DNA of 39,109 nucleotides from Oscillospiraceae bacterium (GCA_015065065.1 SVQX01000019.1:1-39109); one strand, 5' to 3'. Numbered from the stretch's first letter, positions 17,307 to 26,793 are shown. The notes: a model not told the origin generated them from the letters alone. Numbers and translations: made by a program.

Positions 17307-17360
17307 CCGCACCAATAGCAAAGGGGTACGCGATTGCGTACCCCTTTGCTATTGGTGCGG
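17307..17360. repeat. perfect 25-bp inverted repeat overlapping the tRNA-Leu 3' end
   Basis: Arms 17307-17331 and 17336-17360 are exact complements with loop GATT. The right arm includes the last eight transcribed bases (CCGCACCA) of tRNA-Leu(CAG). It may act as the terminator stem, but no T-tract follows on the minus strand. Confidence 0.75.
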
Positions 17361-17439
17361 GTAAAAGGACTTGAACCTTCACGAAGTTGCCCCCACTAGA
17401 ACCTGAATCTAGCGCGTCTGCCAATTCCGCCATACCCGC
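17353..17439 (-). tRNA. tRNA-Leu(CAG)
   Basis: An 87-nt class II tRNA on the minus strand starting GCGGGTATGGCGGAATTGG. The anticodon stem CTAGA/TCTAG encloses loop TTCAGGT (anticodon CAG). The T arm is AGGTTCAAGTCCT, the acceptor strand is TACCCGC, and CCA is encoded. It is preceded by a structured transcribed leader of about 165 nt and flanked on both sides by sequence complementary to its own ends. Confidence 0.96.
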
Positions 17440-17604
17440 GAACGAAGTTTAGTGGGTATGGTGGAATTAGATCCGCACACACCCGCGAAACACGTAGTGT
17501 TTCCTTTAATTTTTACACGGAGTGAGGTCTCCGAGGTGGGACTTTCGTCTTTAAGGTCTGCGCACTGCGCGACCAACCCACACTGCCGCCCGTTTTTGGA
17601 CAAC
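17440..17604 (-). ncRNA. structured transcribed leader upstream of tRNA-Leu(CAG)
   Basis: Between the promoter and the tRNA, the minus-strand RNA can fold into hairpins at 17555-17574 (GGTC and GCGC arms), 17540-17549 (GAC-GAAA-GTC), 17518-17533 (CGGAG/CTCCG) and 17487-17503 (GAAACAC/GTGTTTC). The part 17452-17471 pairs with the tRNA 5' half (16 of 20). No known RNA family is recognised, and a decayed tRNA is a possible source. Confidence 0.45.
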
Positions 17605-17610
17605 GGTGAT

Positions 17611-17639
17611 ATTATACACCATTTTTTCTCTGTTGTCAA
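17611..17639 (-). promoter_or_regulatory. promoter of the tRNA-Leu(CAG) transcript
   Basis: On the minus strand, TTGACA (17639-17634), 17-bp spacer, TATAAT (17616-17611); full consensus. Confidence 0.88.
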
Positions 17640-17644
17640 GTCCT

Positions 17645-17915
17645 TTTTTTGATTTTTTCATATTTATTTTGCGAGCCCTTGGCGCAATATCGCGCTTTGG
17701 TTTTCTCCATCTTTTTGAGTTTGCGACCCAATATGATTTTTGTCCCCCCTACTTAACTTCTTTGAATAGTAAAAATGCACATTTTGGTATGCTTCATTTG
17801 TACACAATCTACATACACATTTCAAAAATAAACAAATTGCAACGACAAAACACAACGACATTGTGATCAAATTAACCAAACTTAACAATTCGACAGCAAA
17901 AAGTTACCAAGCGTG
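17645..17915. other. AT-rich gene-free stretch
   Basis: No credible reading frame, RNA or repeat is seen on either strand. It separates the tRNA transcript from the SipW-type operon promoter. Confidence 0.5.
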
Positions 17916-17944
17916 TTGACTTTTTGACTAAAATATGATAATAT
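17916..17944 (+). promoter_or_regulatory. promoter of the SipW/DUF5305 operon
   Basis: TTGACT (17916-17921), 17-bp spacer, TAATAT (17939-17944), with an upstream TG (17936-17937) near the -10. A leader of about 95 nt follows and contains a small hairpin TGCTA/TAGCA near 17962-17976. No known riboswitch is recognised in it. Confidence 0.65.
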
Positions 17945-18046
17945 TAAGTATCAGTATCTTGCTACTTGATAGCAAAAATCAAACCACGGATTAAACGGGC
18001 GTTAGCCTGTCTAATTATAAATTTTTCCAAAAAAGGAGTACAAAAA

Positions 18047-18541
18047 ATGAAGAACAGAAGAACATTGATCGTTGTATTCATGCTCGTAGCATGCATGTGT
18101 ATCGGTGTTGGTTTCGCGGCGATTTCCCAGACCCTTAACATTGCAGGTACCGGTAGCATTTCCGCAAGCGCAGCAGAAGACCTGTTTGACGGACAGGTTT
18201 ACTTCACCGGCGCTAAGGATCCCGTTAACTGTACTGCGGACATAGCCGCAGGCGAGAAGCCCGACTCCGCTACCATCACCATCACAAACACTCTCGGTGT
18301 TGTTGGTGACCAGGCAACCGCTACCTTCACCATTACCAACGAAGGTAATGCAGATGCAACCATCGCAATCAGAGCTACCAACTCAGAGCACTTCTCCATC
18401 ACCTCTGATGCTGCGACATACACCATTACTGCCGACGGTTCTGTTGACGTAAAGGTTACCGTTACTCTGCTTGACACCGTTGAGGTCGATCTTACCGAAA
18501 GCGGATTCGGTCTTGAGTTGATCGCAACCAGCGCAACCTAA
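18047..18541 (+). CDS. SipW-type secreted protein, TasA/camelysin-like fibre subunit candidate
   Basis: 164 residues. The N-terminus has a short basic start (KNRR), a hydrophobic core and then VGFAAISQTLNIAGTGSI, the pattern of SipW-cognate signal peptides (TasA, TapA, CalY) in which cleavage falls near the Ala-Ala and the mature chain starts with a beta strand. The mature part, about 138 residues, is Thr/Ile/Ala-rich, cysteine-free and strongly beta-patterned (ATFTITNEGNADATIAIRA), as expected for a beta-sandwich subunit. First in the operon, with AAAAGGAG before the ATG and the closest access to the promoter, so probably the most expressed product. A structural surface or biofilm role is inferred from family and context. 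Confidence 0.78.
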   Translation: MKNRRTLIVVFMLVACMCIGVGFAAISQTLNIAGTGSISASAAEDLFDGQVYFTGAKDPVNCTADIAAGEKPDSATITITNTLGVVGDQATATFTITNEGNADATIAIRATNSEHFSITSDAATYTITADGSVDVKVTVTLLDTVEVDLTESGFGLELIATSAT

Positions 18542-18546
18542 TTTTT

Positions 18547-18590
18547 CTGTTTTAACGGAAATTGATACGCTAACTGATGCGTAACGACTG
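18547..18590 (+). promoter_or_regulatory. weak hairpins between first and second gene of the operon
   Basis: TTTCTG/CGGAAA-like and ACGC-TAACTGAT-GCGT pairings lie in the 69-bp gap. They could act as a partial attenuator or RNA-stability element that keeps the first gene more abundant than the peptidase. No T-tract terminator is present. Confidence 0.3.
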
Positions 18591-18610
18591 ATATAGAAAG
18601 GAGGGTTACC

Positions 18611-19732
18611 ATGAACAGAGATAAAAAGATACTTTATTTTGTGTCTTCCCTCATCACAGTAGTCCTCCTTTCCCTTCAGTTCGTTCCATCAAGTCACATC
18701 CGTATCGTAAGCGCGATAGTAATACTCGCGCTCTGCATCATTACCGTAAGATCGGTAAGAAAGCGCGCCATCTACTCCAAAAACAAGGATATGGCGTTCC
18801 TTATCGTGGGCGTTGGCACTCTGCTTTATTTGGTTTTGTATTACCTGTCGGGACTTTCACTCGGCTTTTACAAGTCCCCCACTCCGCTCACGCTCAATTC
18901 CCTGCTCACCTGTATTCTCCCAATTTCAGTTATAATCATTACGGTTGAAATTGTAAGAGGCGTGCTTCGGGCGCAGAACAGTAAGCTCGTTGACATTCTT
19001 TCATACGTTGGCGGCGTGTTGTCCGAAATAGTGATATTTGGCAGTGCTGCAGATGTGGAAAGCTTCAATCAATTTATGGATTTCGTAGGGCTGATTATTT
19101 TCCCTGCCCTTATTTCCAATGTTCTGTTCCACTACGTTTCCAAACTGTACGGCTTTATGCCAAATATAGTATATAGGTTGCTCATCACCTTGTATCCGTA
19201 CTTTATTTTCGCAGTTCCGGACGTTGCGGATTCGCTTCAGGCATTCTCAAAAATAATAGTTCCCGTCGCACTCTACCTTTTCTTACATACCCTATACGAG
19301 CGAAAGGTACGCTATGCGTCAAGAAAAGAAAGCAAGCTCCCCATAATAGGCTTGGTGCTTTCATTGCTTCTTATGACTTCAACTATAATGCTTATCTCAG
19401 GACAGTTCCGCTTTAGTGCCTTGGTTATCGCCACCGAGAGTATGTCCGGCGAGCTGGAGGTTGGTGATGTCGTTATTTTCGAGGAATACGACGATCAGAT
19501 CATCAAAGAAGGTCAGGTTATAGTATTTAAAAAAGGAAATATTCGCGTTGTCCACAGAGTTGTGGATATCGAGAATTACGGAGGCGAACGCAGGTATATT
19601 ACCAAAGGCGACTCCAACAAGGACGAGGATATCGGATATATCCTCGACACCGATATTATCGGTGTTACAAGTTTTAAGATCCCATATATCGGACACCCCA
19701 CTCTTTGGGTCAGAGATATCTTTTCAAAATAA
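18611..19732 (+). CDS. polytopic S26B signal peptidase (SipW-like)
   Basis: 373 residues. About nine predicted membrane helices (roughly 8-25, 30-47, 62-80, 97-116, 128-145, 156-175, 186-204, 212-228, 243-262) precede an extracellular S26 domain. Its motifs are ATESMSGELEVGDVVIF with the nucleophile Ser277, VVHRVVDI with His315, and YITKGDSNKDED with Asp334, so it is a Ser-His (Asp) S26B enzyme like SipW, archaeal and ER peptidases rather than Ser-Lys SipS. Ordinary SipW has only one or two helices; the long membrane region is unusual and may hold the substrate or partners. GAAAGGAGGG precedes the ATG. It presumably processes the first and fourth gene products of this operon. Confidence 0.88.
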   Translation: MNRDKKILYFVSSLITVVLLSLQFVPSSHIRIVSAIVILALCIITVRSVRKRAIYSKNKDMAFLIVGVGTLLYLVLYYLSGLSLGFYKSPTPLTLNSLLTCILPISVIIITVEIVRGVLRAQNSKLVDILSYVGGVLSEIVIFGSAADVESFNQFMDFVGLIIFPALISNVLFHYVSKLYGFMPNIVYRLLITLYPYFIFAVPDVADSLQAFSKIIVPVALYLFLHTLYERKVRYASRKESKLPIIGLVLSLLLMTSTIMLISGQFRFSALVIATESMSGELEVGDVVIFEEYDDQIIKEGQVIVFKKGNIRVVHRVVDIENYGGERRYITKGDSNKDEDIGYILDTDIIGVTSFKIPYIGHPTLWVRDIFSK

Positions 19733-19753
19733 AGCATAAGGAGGTGGATCTGT

Positions 19754-21361
<1,608 letters not shown>

Positions 21362-21426
21362 ATACCGACAGATTTGACCTACGGCGAATGATCGCCGATT
21401 CAAGGTACAGAAAGGAGAGTGTTATA

Positions 21427-22920
21427 ATGAAAAGAACGACGATAGTTATTCTTACAGCTACCCTCTCCTTGATGTACCTTTTTCTGTGCGTTGGTTTTGC
21501 CGCTATAGCCGACGATCTTTCGATAATCGGCACCGCAAGCGCTACTGCCACGGATTACGACGAGATAGTAATAACAGACATCAGCATTGAGTCCGGTACA
21601 ACGGCAAGTGCCGAATCTACCGCGTGCGTAATTCCAACCAATCTGAAAACAAGGATAACCGGTACGGCGGGTGAAAAAATAGTCTTTAAGATTACGGCGC
21701 ACAATTTTTCCGACACCGAAACCTACGTATATGCAGGAATAACCTACAGTCAGGAATACGCCGATTTGGCGAATAAGCTTAATATCACGGCTGCAATAGA
21801 TGCGGCAGGTACTCAAGTGCTTCCCAATAATACAAGCGCTACTTACTCGCAAGGCACAGCGGTCACTCCGGACGAGGATTTCGTTTTCTATGCCACCTAT
21901 ACGCTGACGGAAAGCCTTTCTTCAGGCGAGATCATGGTAAATTTCTCGTTCAAGCCTATAATCTACACGGTTACCTATCTTAACAACAACGAAACTTACG
22001 CAACCGATCATATTACGGACAACAGCGTTGCTTATAACGTAATGACTGACGCCCCCACAAACGGTTCACTCTTTTTTGCGGGTTGGATAAATGCCAACGC
22101 AGAGATTGTTGAGTCCTTCCCTTCAGGCAACACCAACGACTACACCCTTTCCGCCAAGTGGGACAACGTATATCTGATAATTTTCGCCGACGCGGACGGA
22201 ACAGTTCTTTACGAAGAGAATTTCACAGACTCCTCTACCGGACTTTCTGCCGAAGGTCAAGCAATAGTTGATGAAAAGCTTGCAGAGCTGAACACCGCCG
22301 CAGATGGTGATATGACCGTAACGTGGAGCGAATACGACATTGCGAATGCCACAAGCGACATTATAGTTCGAGCAATATACAACTACTCTGGTTATCTTAA
22401 CATGGAGCCCGTAGATGTAGAGCCCAAGGACGGAATTATAGATTATTATCAAGTTCTTGCAGTTGATTCTCTGCCTGCAACGGTTGAAGTCCCCGGCAAC
22501 GTCGGAGGTACTCCCGTAAAGGTGATTGACCGAATAACTAACGTGGACGGTGAAAGCGACTGGAACAACTACGAGAATAACGTAACCAAGATCATCATTG
22601 GCGAGGGCGTTGAGATACTATCCCATAATGCTCTGTCCTATACTCCTAATCTGTCCGAGGTATCTCTGCCAAGTACAATCACTCATATGGGTAAAAACAC
22701 CTTTTCGCGTAACGACTTCCTCGGAAACGATAAGAAAAAGCTCACCATTACCTTCAACGGTACAAGAGCCGAGTGGAAGGCAATAGTTGCAAACAGTGAT
22801 GCTGCTTGGGCAGGCGGTCTTGAAAAAGGATCGACCGTTGTATGTTCTGACGGATACTTTGAGTGTACGAGAGCAAGCTCCTTGTTCTCTAACGCATCAT
22901 GGACAGAACACGCTTCATAA
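21427..22920 (+). CDS. large SipW-type secreted protein with InlB-like and LRR-like segments
   Basis: 497 residues from the ATG at 21427, preceded by AGAAAGGAGAGTGTTATA. The N-terminus repeats the first gene's processing motif: VGFAAIADDLSIIGTASATA. Then a beta domain (about 50-190); a Listeria-Bacteroides/InlB-type segment (IYTVTYLNNNETYATDHI ... FFAGW ... YTLSAKWDN, about 190-255); a second similar beta unit (VYLIIFADADGTVLYEENF, about 256-335); and an LRR_5/BspA-like part (KIIIGEGVEILSHNALSYTP, LSEVSLPSTITHMG, about 390-450). No LPXTG or membrane anchor is seen, so attachment would be through the fibre or other non-covalent means. It may be the adhesive or minor subunit of the surface structure. 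Confidence 0.75.
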   Translation: MKRTTIVILTATLSLMYLFLCVGFAAIADDLSIIGTASATATDYDEIVITDISIESGTTASAESTACVIPTNLKTRITGTAGEKIVFKITAHNFSDTETYVYAGITYSQEYADLANKLNITAAIDAAGTQVLPNNTSATYSQGTAVTPDEDFVFYATYTLTESLSSGEIMVNFSFKPIIYTVTYLNNNETYATDHITDNSVAYNVMTDAPTNGSLFFAGWINANAEIVESFPSGNTNDYTLSAKWDNVYLIIFADADGTVLYEENFTDSSTGLSAEGQAIVDEKLAELNTAADGDMTVTWSEYDIANATSDIIVRAIYNYSGYLNMEPVDVEPKDGIIDYYQVLAVDSLPATVEVPGNVGGTPVKVIDRITNVDGESDWNNYENNVTKIIIGEGVEILSHNALSYTPNLSEVSLPSTITHMGKNTFSRNDFLGNDKKKLTITFNGTRAEWKAIVANSDAAWAGGLEKGSTVVCSDGYFECTRASSLFSNASWTEHAS

Positions 22921-22939
22921 GACAAATAAATAAAAAGAG

Positions 22940-22967
22940 GGGCTGGATCACGTTGGTGATCCAGCCC
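22940..22967. terminator. bidirectional terminator of the SipW operon and flotillin operon
   Basis: GGGCTGGATCAC (22940-22951) with GTGATCCAGCCC (22956-22967). T-rich sequence follows on both strands. Confidence 0.88.
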
Positions 22968-22983
22968 ACTTTTGTATTTGGTT

Positions 22984-24369
22984 TTACTCGTTTACGTTTA
23001 CGCCGTCTGTGTCCGCACGCTTGCCCAAAATCTCGGGAAGCTGCATGCCCGACATTGAGAACACCTCGTCAAGGGGAGGAACTGATTTCATCATACCCGA
23101 GATGAAATTCGCCGTGGCGGTTTTGCCATCACTTCCCTGTCCGTTATCCCAAACGGTGACCTTGTCGATCTTTATGTTCTTAATAGCGTCAACCTGAACG
23201 CGCATAAGCTCCTCCAGCTTATCTGCAATAAGCAGCTTGAGTGCCGCCTCGGAGTCGCCGCCTGCGGACTGAACGATCTCGGCAAAGCCCGCAGCCTGCT
23301 TTTTGAGGATTTCCTCAACGCCTCGAGCCTCTGCTTCCATCTTTGCAAAAATTGCGTCAGCTTCACCCTTCGCGCGTCTGCGGATCTGCTCAGCCTCAGC
23401 CTCAGCCTCAAGCTCCATTTCCTTCTTTTTCGCCTCTGCGCGGACGATAATATCCGCCTCCAGGGTTGCCTGCTCTCTTGCACGTCTTGCTTCCTCTGCC
23501 GCGCGCTCAGCAGCATAAGATTCCTCCAGCGCCTTAGCCGCCTGAATCTTTTCTGCGGTGGTTGCGATTTTGAGCGCCTCAGCTTCCTTTTCCTTGAGCG
23601 CCGCCTCGGACATGGCGATCTTCATTTTTGCTTCATTTTCACCTTGAATAGCAACGGAATTCGCCTCGGAGACCTTGATTCTTTGCTCCATCTTTGCGTT
23701 TGCTTCACCGATAGAACCGTCGCGGTCCTGCTCAGCAACGCTCTTTTTTGCGTCGTTGATAGCCTTCGCAGCCGCTTCCTTACCGAGAGCCGCGATATAT
23801 CCCGATTCGTCGCTGATATCGGTTACGTTTACGTTGATAAGGCGCAGACCGATCTTTTTAAGCTCTGTTTCTACGTTGCTGCTGACAGCCGCGAGGAACT
23901 TATCACGGTCGGTGTTAATCTCCTCTATATCCATGGTCGCAATAATAAGACGAAGCTGACCGAAAATGATATCCTTGGAAAGCTCCTGTATCTCGGAGAG
24001 CTGAAGTCCGAGCAGTCGCTCTGCCGCGTTCTGCATAACACCCGGCTCTGTGGAAATACCTACGGTAAATCTTGAGGGAACGTCGATACGGATATTCTGT
24101 CTTGACAGCGCATTTTTCAGGTCTACCTGAATGGAAATGGGCGTCAGATCAAGATATGCGTAGGACTGGAACACGGGAACTACGAACTCCGCACCACCGT
24201 GGATACATTTCGCACTTCGGTTTGTACCGTCCTTGTTCTTACCGATAGAACCGTAGACTACCATGATCTTATCGGACGGGCATTTCTTATATCTGGAGCA
24301 TACCCAGATGATAAAGGATACCACAACGAGTGCCACTGCACAAATCAAAAAAATTACTTGGGGTTGCAT
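22984..24369 (-). CDS. floT: flotillin-like SPFH protein (YuaG/FloT type)
   Basis: 461 residues. An N-terminal membrane helix or hairpin (about 5-24), then the SPFH/band 7 domain (about 30-210, with SRFTVGISTEPGVMQNAAER and IEEINTDRDKFLAAVS). A long Ala/Glu-rich coiled coil follows (about 215-355) containing the EA repeats typical of flotillins, and then the C-terminal oligomerisation region. Flotillins organise membrane microdomains that host signalling and secretion proteins. GGAGGAAAAAGT precedes the ATG. It lies directly downstream of an NfeD protein, as in Bacillus yuaF-yuaG-yuaI. It is next door to, but convergent with, the SipW-type secretion operon. Confidence 0.93.
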   Translation of the reverse strand: MQPQVIFLICAVALVVVSFIIWVCSRYKKCPSDKIMVVYGSIGKNKDGTNRSAKCIHGGAEFVVPVFQSYAYLDLTPISIQVDLKNALSRQNIRIDVPSRFTVGISTEPGVMQNAAERLLGLQLSEIQELSKDIIFGQLRLIIATMDIEEINTDRDKFLAAVSSNVETELKKIGLRLINVNVTDISDESGYIAALGKEAAAKAINDAKKSVAEQDRDGSIGEANAKMEQRIKVSEANSVAIQGENEAKMKIAMSEAALKEKEAEALKIATTAEKIQAAKALEESYAAERAAEEARRAREQATLEADIIVRAEAKKKEMELEAEAEAEQIRRRAKGEADAIFAKMEAEARGVEEILKKQAAGFAEIVQSAGGDSEAALKLLIADKLEELMRVQVDAIKNIKIDKVTVWDNGQGSDGKTATANFISGMMKSVPPLDEVFSMSGMQLPEILGKRADTDGVNVNE

Positions 24370-24431
24370 ACTTTTTCCTCCGTTTGTCTTGTTTATTTTT
24401 TGCCTTTCGGCAGAAAATCAATGAAAATGAA

Positions 24432-25061
24432 TTATTTGCGCTTTACCACAAGCGTGGTTATACCGCTGACACCAACGACCACGACCTCAGCACCCGTGGG
24501 AATAGAATCCTCGTCGTCGGTAACGGCGTCGCGCTCAACGTACGCGCCTTGAAGCATAACGTGTACCTTTCCCTCTCCCGCGCGATTTGCAGGAACGGTA
24601 AGCTGTACCTTGCCTGACATGCCGACAGCGTTTCTGTTGTCAGTGTTGCCGTCGCTCCGCAGTCCCATAACAGCTTTGAGAATAAGTGCCAAGAACAGCA
24701 TCATAGCCGCGCCGCAGACGATAGCCACGGGCATAGTGACCCACAGCGATATACCGGATGCGTCCATAGCGATTCCCACCCAGCCGAACACTACGAGGAA
24801 GGCTATAACGCCGCGGAAGGTGAACACTCGAAGTCCAAGGTCGCCCTCAGCATCAAAATCCACGTCGGGATCGTTATCTCCAAACACGCCGTCGGTTGAA
24901 TCGGGAGCATCAAAATCGCCCGAAAGATCGTCAACGTCAGCGTCGCCGCCGACACCAATAAACAAAAGCACTGTTTGGATCAGAAGAATAAGAGTTGACG
25001 GAATTGCAATACAGTAAAATATCTGAGTTGCAAGACTCAACGCATTCCACCATGCCATCAT
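24432..25061 (-). CDS. NfeD-family membrane protein (YuaF-like)
   Basis: 209 residues. Membrane helix about 12-36, an acidic Asp/Gly-rich loop (37-75, probably outside), two more helices (about 80-100 and 106-132), and a cytoplasmic OB-fold domain (about 145-209; NAVGMSGKVQLTVPANRAGEG, GAEVVVVGVSGITTLVV). NfeD-like proteins work with flotillins in microdomain assembly. GGAGGTAATATTATT precedes the ATG. It lies between the DUF1836 regulator and the flotillin gene, with gaps of 33 and 62 bp, so the three form one operon. Confidence 0.88.
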   Translation of the reverse strand: MMAWWNALSLATQIFYCIAIPSTLILLIQTVLLFIGVGGDADVDDLSGDFDAPDSTDGVFGDNDPDVDFDAEGDLGLRVFTFRGVIAFLVVFGWVGIAMDASGISLWVTMPVAIVCGAAMMLFLALILKAVMGLRSDGNTDNRNAVGMSGKVQLTVPANRAGEGKVHVMLQGAYVERDAVTDDEDSIPTGAEVVVVGVSGITTLVVKRK

Positions 25062-25094
25062 AATAATATTACCTCCAATTTATTATATTTGATT

Positions 25095-25649
25095 TTATTC
25101 AAGCGACCACAGTATATTCTCCGCCTTGCCGCGAAGCTGTGCCGCCGAGTGAGCGTAAAGCATCACCTGCAATATTTTTGCAAGCTTTTGCCGCGCGCCG
25201 CTGATGCTTTCCTCAAAATCCGCCGACGCGCGCTCTGCCGCAAGCGCCACGGAATCGGGATCATCCAAGCTTATTTTATTCTCCGCTATCATGTCCACGT
25301 ACCGGTGGTACAGCTCGTCGTCACCGATAAGATCGTCACCATCGTCGTCAAGAACTCCTCCGATAACGCGGATAAGCTCGCATATCCGCTCCAGCTGAAG
25401 CTCCTCGCGGAGCATATTGATGATAACTATACGGGCGAACTGCTCCTTGGAATACATCCGCTTGACGGGTGAGGTTATAAATCCCCTTTTCACCCAATTC
25501 TGTATAACGTGGCACTCCAGCCCCGTCATGACAGCTACCTGCGAGAGTGTTATTCCTCCTGCTGCAAATATTCCGTCAAAAAGCCGCTTGGAGCTTCCGC
25601 GATCGAGCTGTGTCACCTCGATCGTCGTTCCCGGAAATCTTTGTAGCAT
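25095..25649 (-). CDS. DUF1836 family protein, MerR-like regulator candidate
   Basis: 184 residues. The core FAAGGITLSQVAVMTGLECH, then VIQNWVKRGFITSPVKRMYS, is the DUF1836 signature and looks like the winged helix-turn-helix of MerR regulators (recognition helix followed by a wing with the NWVKRGF strand). ARIVIINMLREELQLERIC continues the domain. The C-terminal part (about 115-184) is helical. GGGAGGGATAAG precedes the ATG. It is the first gene of the NfeD-flotillin operon. Its own promoter has a 19-bp spacer with a dyad, the layout that MerR proteins act on, so autoregulation is likely. Ligand unknown. Confidence 0.82.
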   Translation of the reverse strand: MLQRFPGTTIEVTQLDRGSSKRLFDGIFAAGGITLSQVAVMTGLECHVIQNWVKRGFITSPVKRMYSKEQFARIVIINMLREELQLERICELIRVIGGVLDDDGDDLIGDDELYHRYVDMIAENKISLDDPDSVALAAERASADFEESISGARQKLAKILQVMLYAHSAAQLRGKAENILWSLE

Positions 25650-25665
25650 CTTATCCCTCCCTTCC

Positions 25666-25696
25666 TTTATACATTTTTACGTAAGGTAAAAGTCAA
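25666..25696 (-). promoter_or_regulatory. promoter of the DUF1836-NfeD-flotillin operon, MerR-like 19-bp spacer
   Basis: On the minus strand, TTGACT (25696-25691) and TATAAA (25671-25666) are 19 bp apart. A dyad TTTTAC-GTAAG-GTAAAA (25675-25691) fills the spacer. Confidence 0.6.
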
Positions 25697-25701
25697 TAAT
25701 T

Positions 25702-25887
25702 TCAAGAATTTTTATTGAAAATTTTACTCAAAAATCTTTTGAATTTGCCCTTTTTCTTTCTCTTATTCCGATCAACTTCAAGGACACCGTCCTCTTGCAC
25801 GTTTTGTGCCGCGAGGCGCTTTTCCTGCCGCAGTCGGTAAACAAGCTCGTTGTGAGTATTTATTTCTTGCCTTTTGCGGTAGCCCAA
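25702..25887 (-). CDS. small basic protein, function unknown
   Basis: 61 residues starting with TTG at 25887, supported by GGAGGTGAT ten bases upstream. It is highly charged, with a basic C-terminus (RNKRKKKGKFKRFLSKIF), which may be an amphipathic membrane-binding or nucleic-acid-binding tail. Last gene of the membrane-protein operon that begins at 28013. No family recognised. The good ribosome binding site and position argue for a real gene. Confidence 0.5.
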   Translation of the reverse strand: MGYRKRQEINTHNELVYRLRQEKRLAAQNVQEDGVLEVDRNKRKKKGKFKRFLSKIFNKNS

Positions 25888-25931
25888 TCTCTCATCACCT
25901 CCATTAATGCGTCATCCTAAATTTGTTCAAC

Positions 25932-26762
25932 TCAATGTCCCACCGTGTCGGTTGAGTATCTTTGCGAGGTCAGCAAATTATTTTGACTTTCGTGCTCCCT
26001 TGTCAGGGTGTTGATAAATCCGCTGCCCGAGTAGAGCGTGTAGTCGTAAAACTCCTGTCCACTACCCGTGGCTATCACCGCGCCATCGCTGTCCCGTCTG
26101 AACATATCCAGCGGCACGGGATTGAGCACGACTGCCTTGACCGCCTTTTTTCGGGTATGAGGCAGCGCCGTATCCGCAAAGCCGAATTTTTTATCAGTTA
26201 CTCGCGGATCGTTAAATCCCAGAACGAGCTTGAAAACATTTCTTGTGATATTGGTCTTTATCCGCACGGTGTTTTTGTCCAAAAAGACAACGTGGGAGAG
26301 CTTTTTTGACGGAATAAATTTCACACAGTAAAGTCGCTCCCCCGTTTCCACGGTGAAGTCCAAGCCGTCGGAATGAAAGCGCAGTGCCGAAAAAAATCCG
26401 CGCGTATACGTCAGCTTGAAATTGCATTTTCGGCACGTTTTCTTTAGTTTTCGGAGAAATTTTCTCCGTTTTCGTATTCTCCTAAACCCTATAAAGTAAA
26501 CGAGGCAAGCGCTGATAATAACAGAAAGAGCAATACCTATCGGACCCAGCATACCTATCAGCGCATACACGCCGAGTCCCCACATAACCGCAAGAAATGC
26601 CAGCAGTATTATAAGATATACAGCAGCAAGAAGGTTGTTGAATTTTGCAAAAAAGCCTTCCCTTTTGCGCACGCCGTAGGAGCGATAGATCGGCACGGGG
26701 TTTTCTTTGCTTTCGACCGCACGGAATCTGTTTTTGTATCCGTTTCTGTTATGGAAAATCAT
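25932..26762 (-). CDS. two-helix membrane protein, function unknown
   Basis: 276 residues from the ATG at 26762, supported by CAGGAGGTGAGCGGT. A basic N-terminus (about 1-45) is followed by two membrane helices (about 50-70 and 75-93), a very basic stretch (RRIRKRRKFLRKLKKTCRK), and a mostly beta C-terminal domain of about 160 residues (KFIPSKKLSHVVFLDKNTV). No catalytic motif or known family is recognised. The general layout (two close helices followed by a cytoplasmic beta domain) is shared with the next upstream gene product, suggesting related roles. Confidence 0.65.
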   Translation of the reverse strand: MIFHNRNGYKNRFRAVESKENPVPIYRSYGVRKREGFFAKFNNLLAAVYLIILLAFLAVMWGLGVYALIGMLGPIGIALSVIISACLVYFIGFRRIRKRRKFLRKLKKTCRKCNFKLTYTRGFFSALRFHSDGLDFTVETGERLYCVKFIPSKKLSHVVFLDKNTVRIKTNITRNVFKLVLGFNDPRVTDKKFGFADTALPHTRKKAVKAVVLNPVPLDMFRRDSDGAVIATGSGQEFYDYTLYSGSGFINTLTREHESQNNLLTSQRYSTDTVGH

Positions 26763-26793
26763 ACCGCTCACCTCCTGCGCGTTCACTTGCAGC

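Noticed and set aside
17945..18046. Riboswitch (c-di-GMP type) in the leader of the SipW operon
   Set aside because: The leader has some AAACC and GCC pieces but lacks the conserved GCAAACC / GACGCAAAGCC core and a convincing three-way fold.
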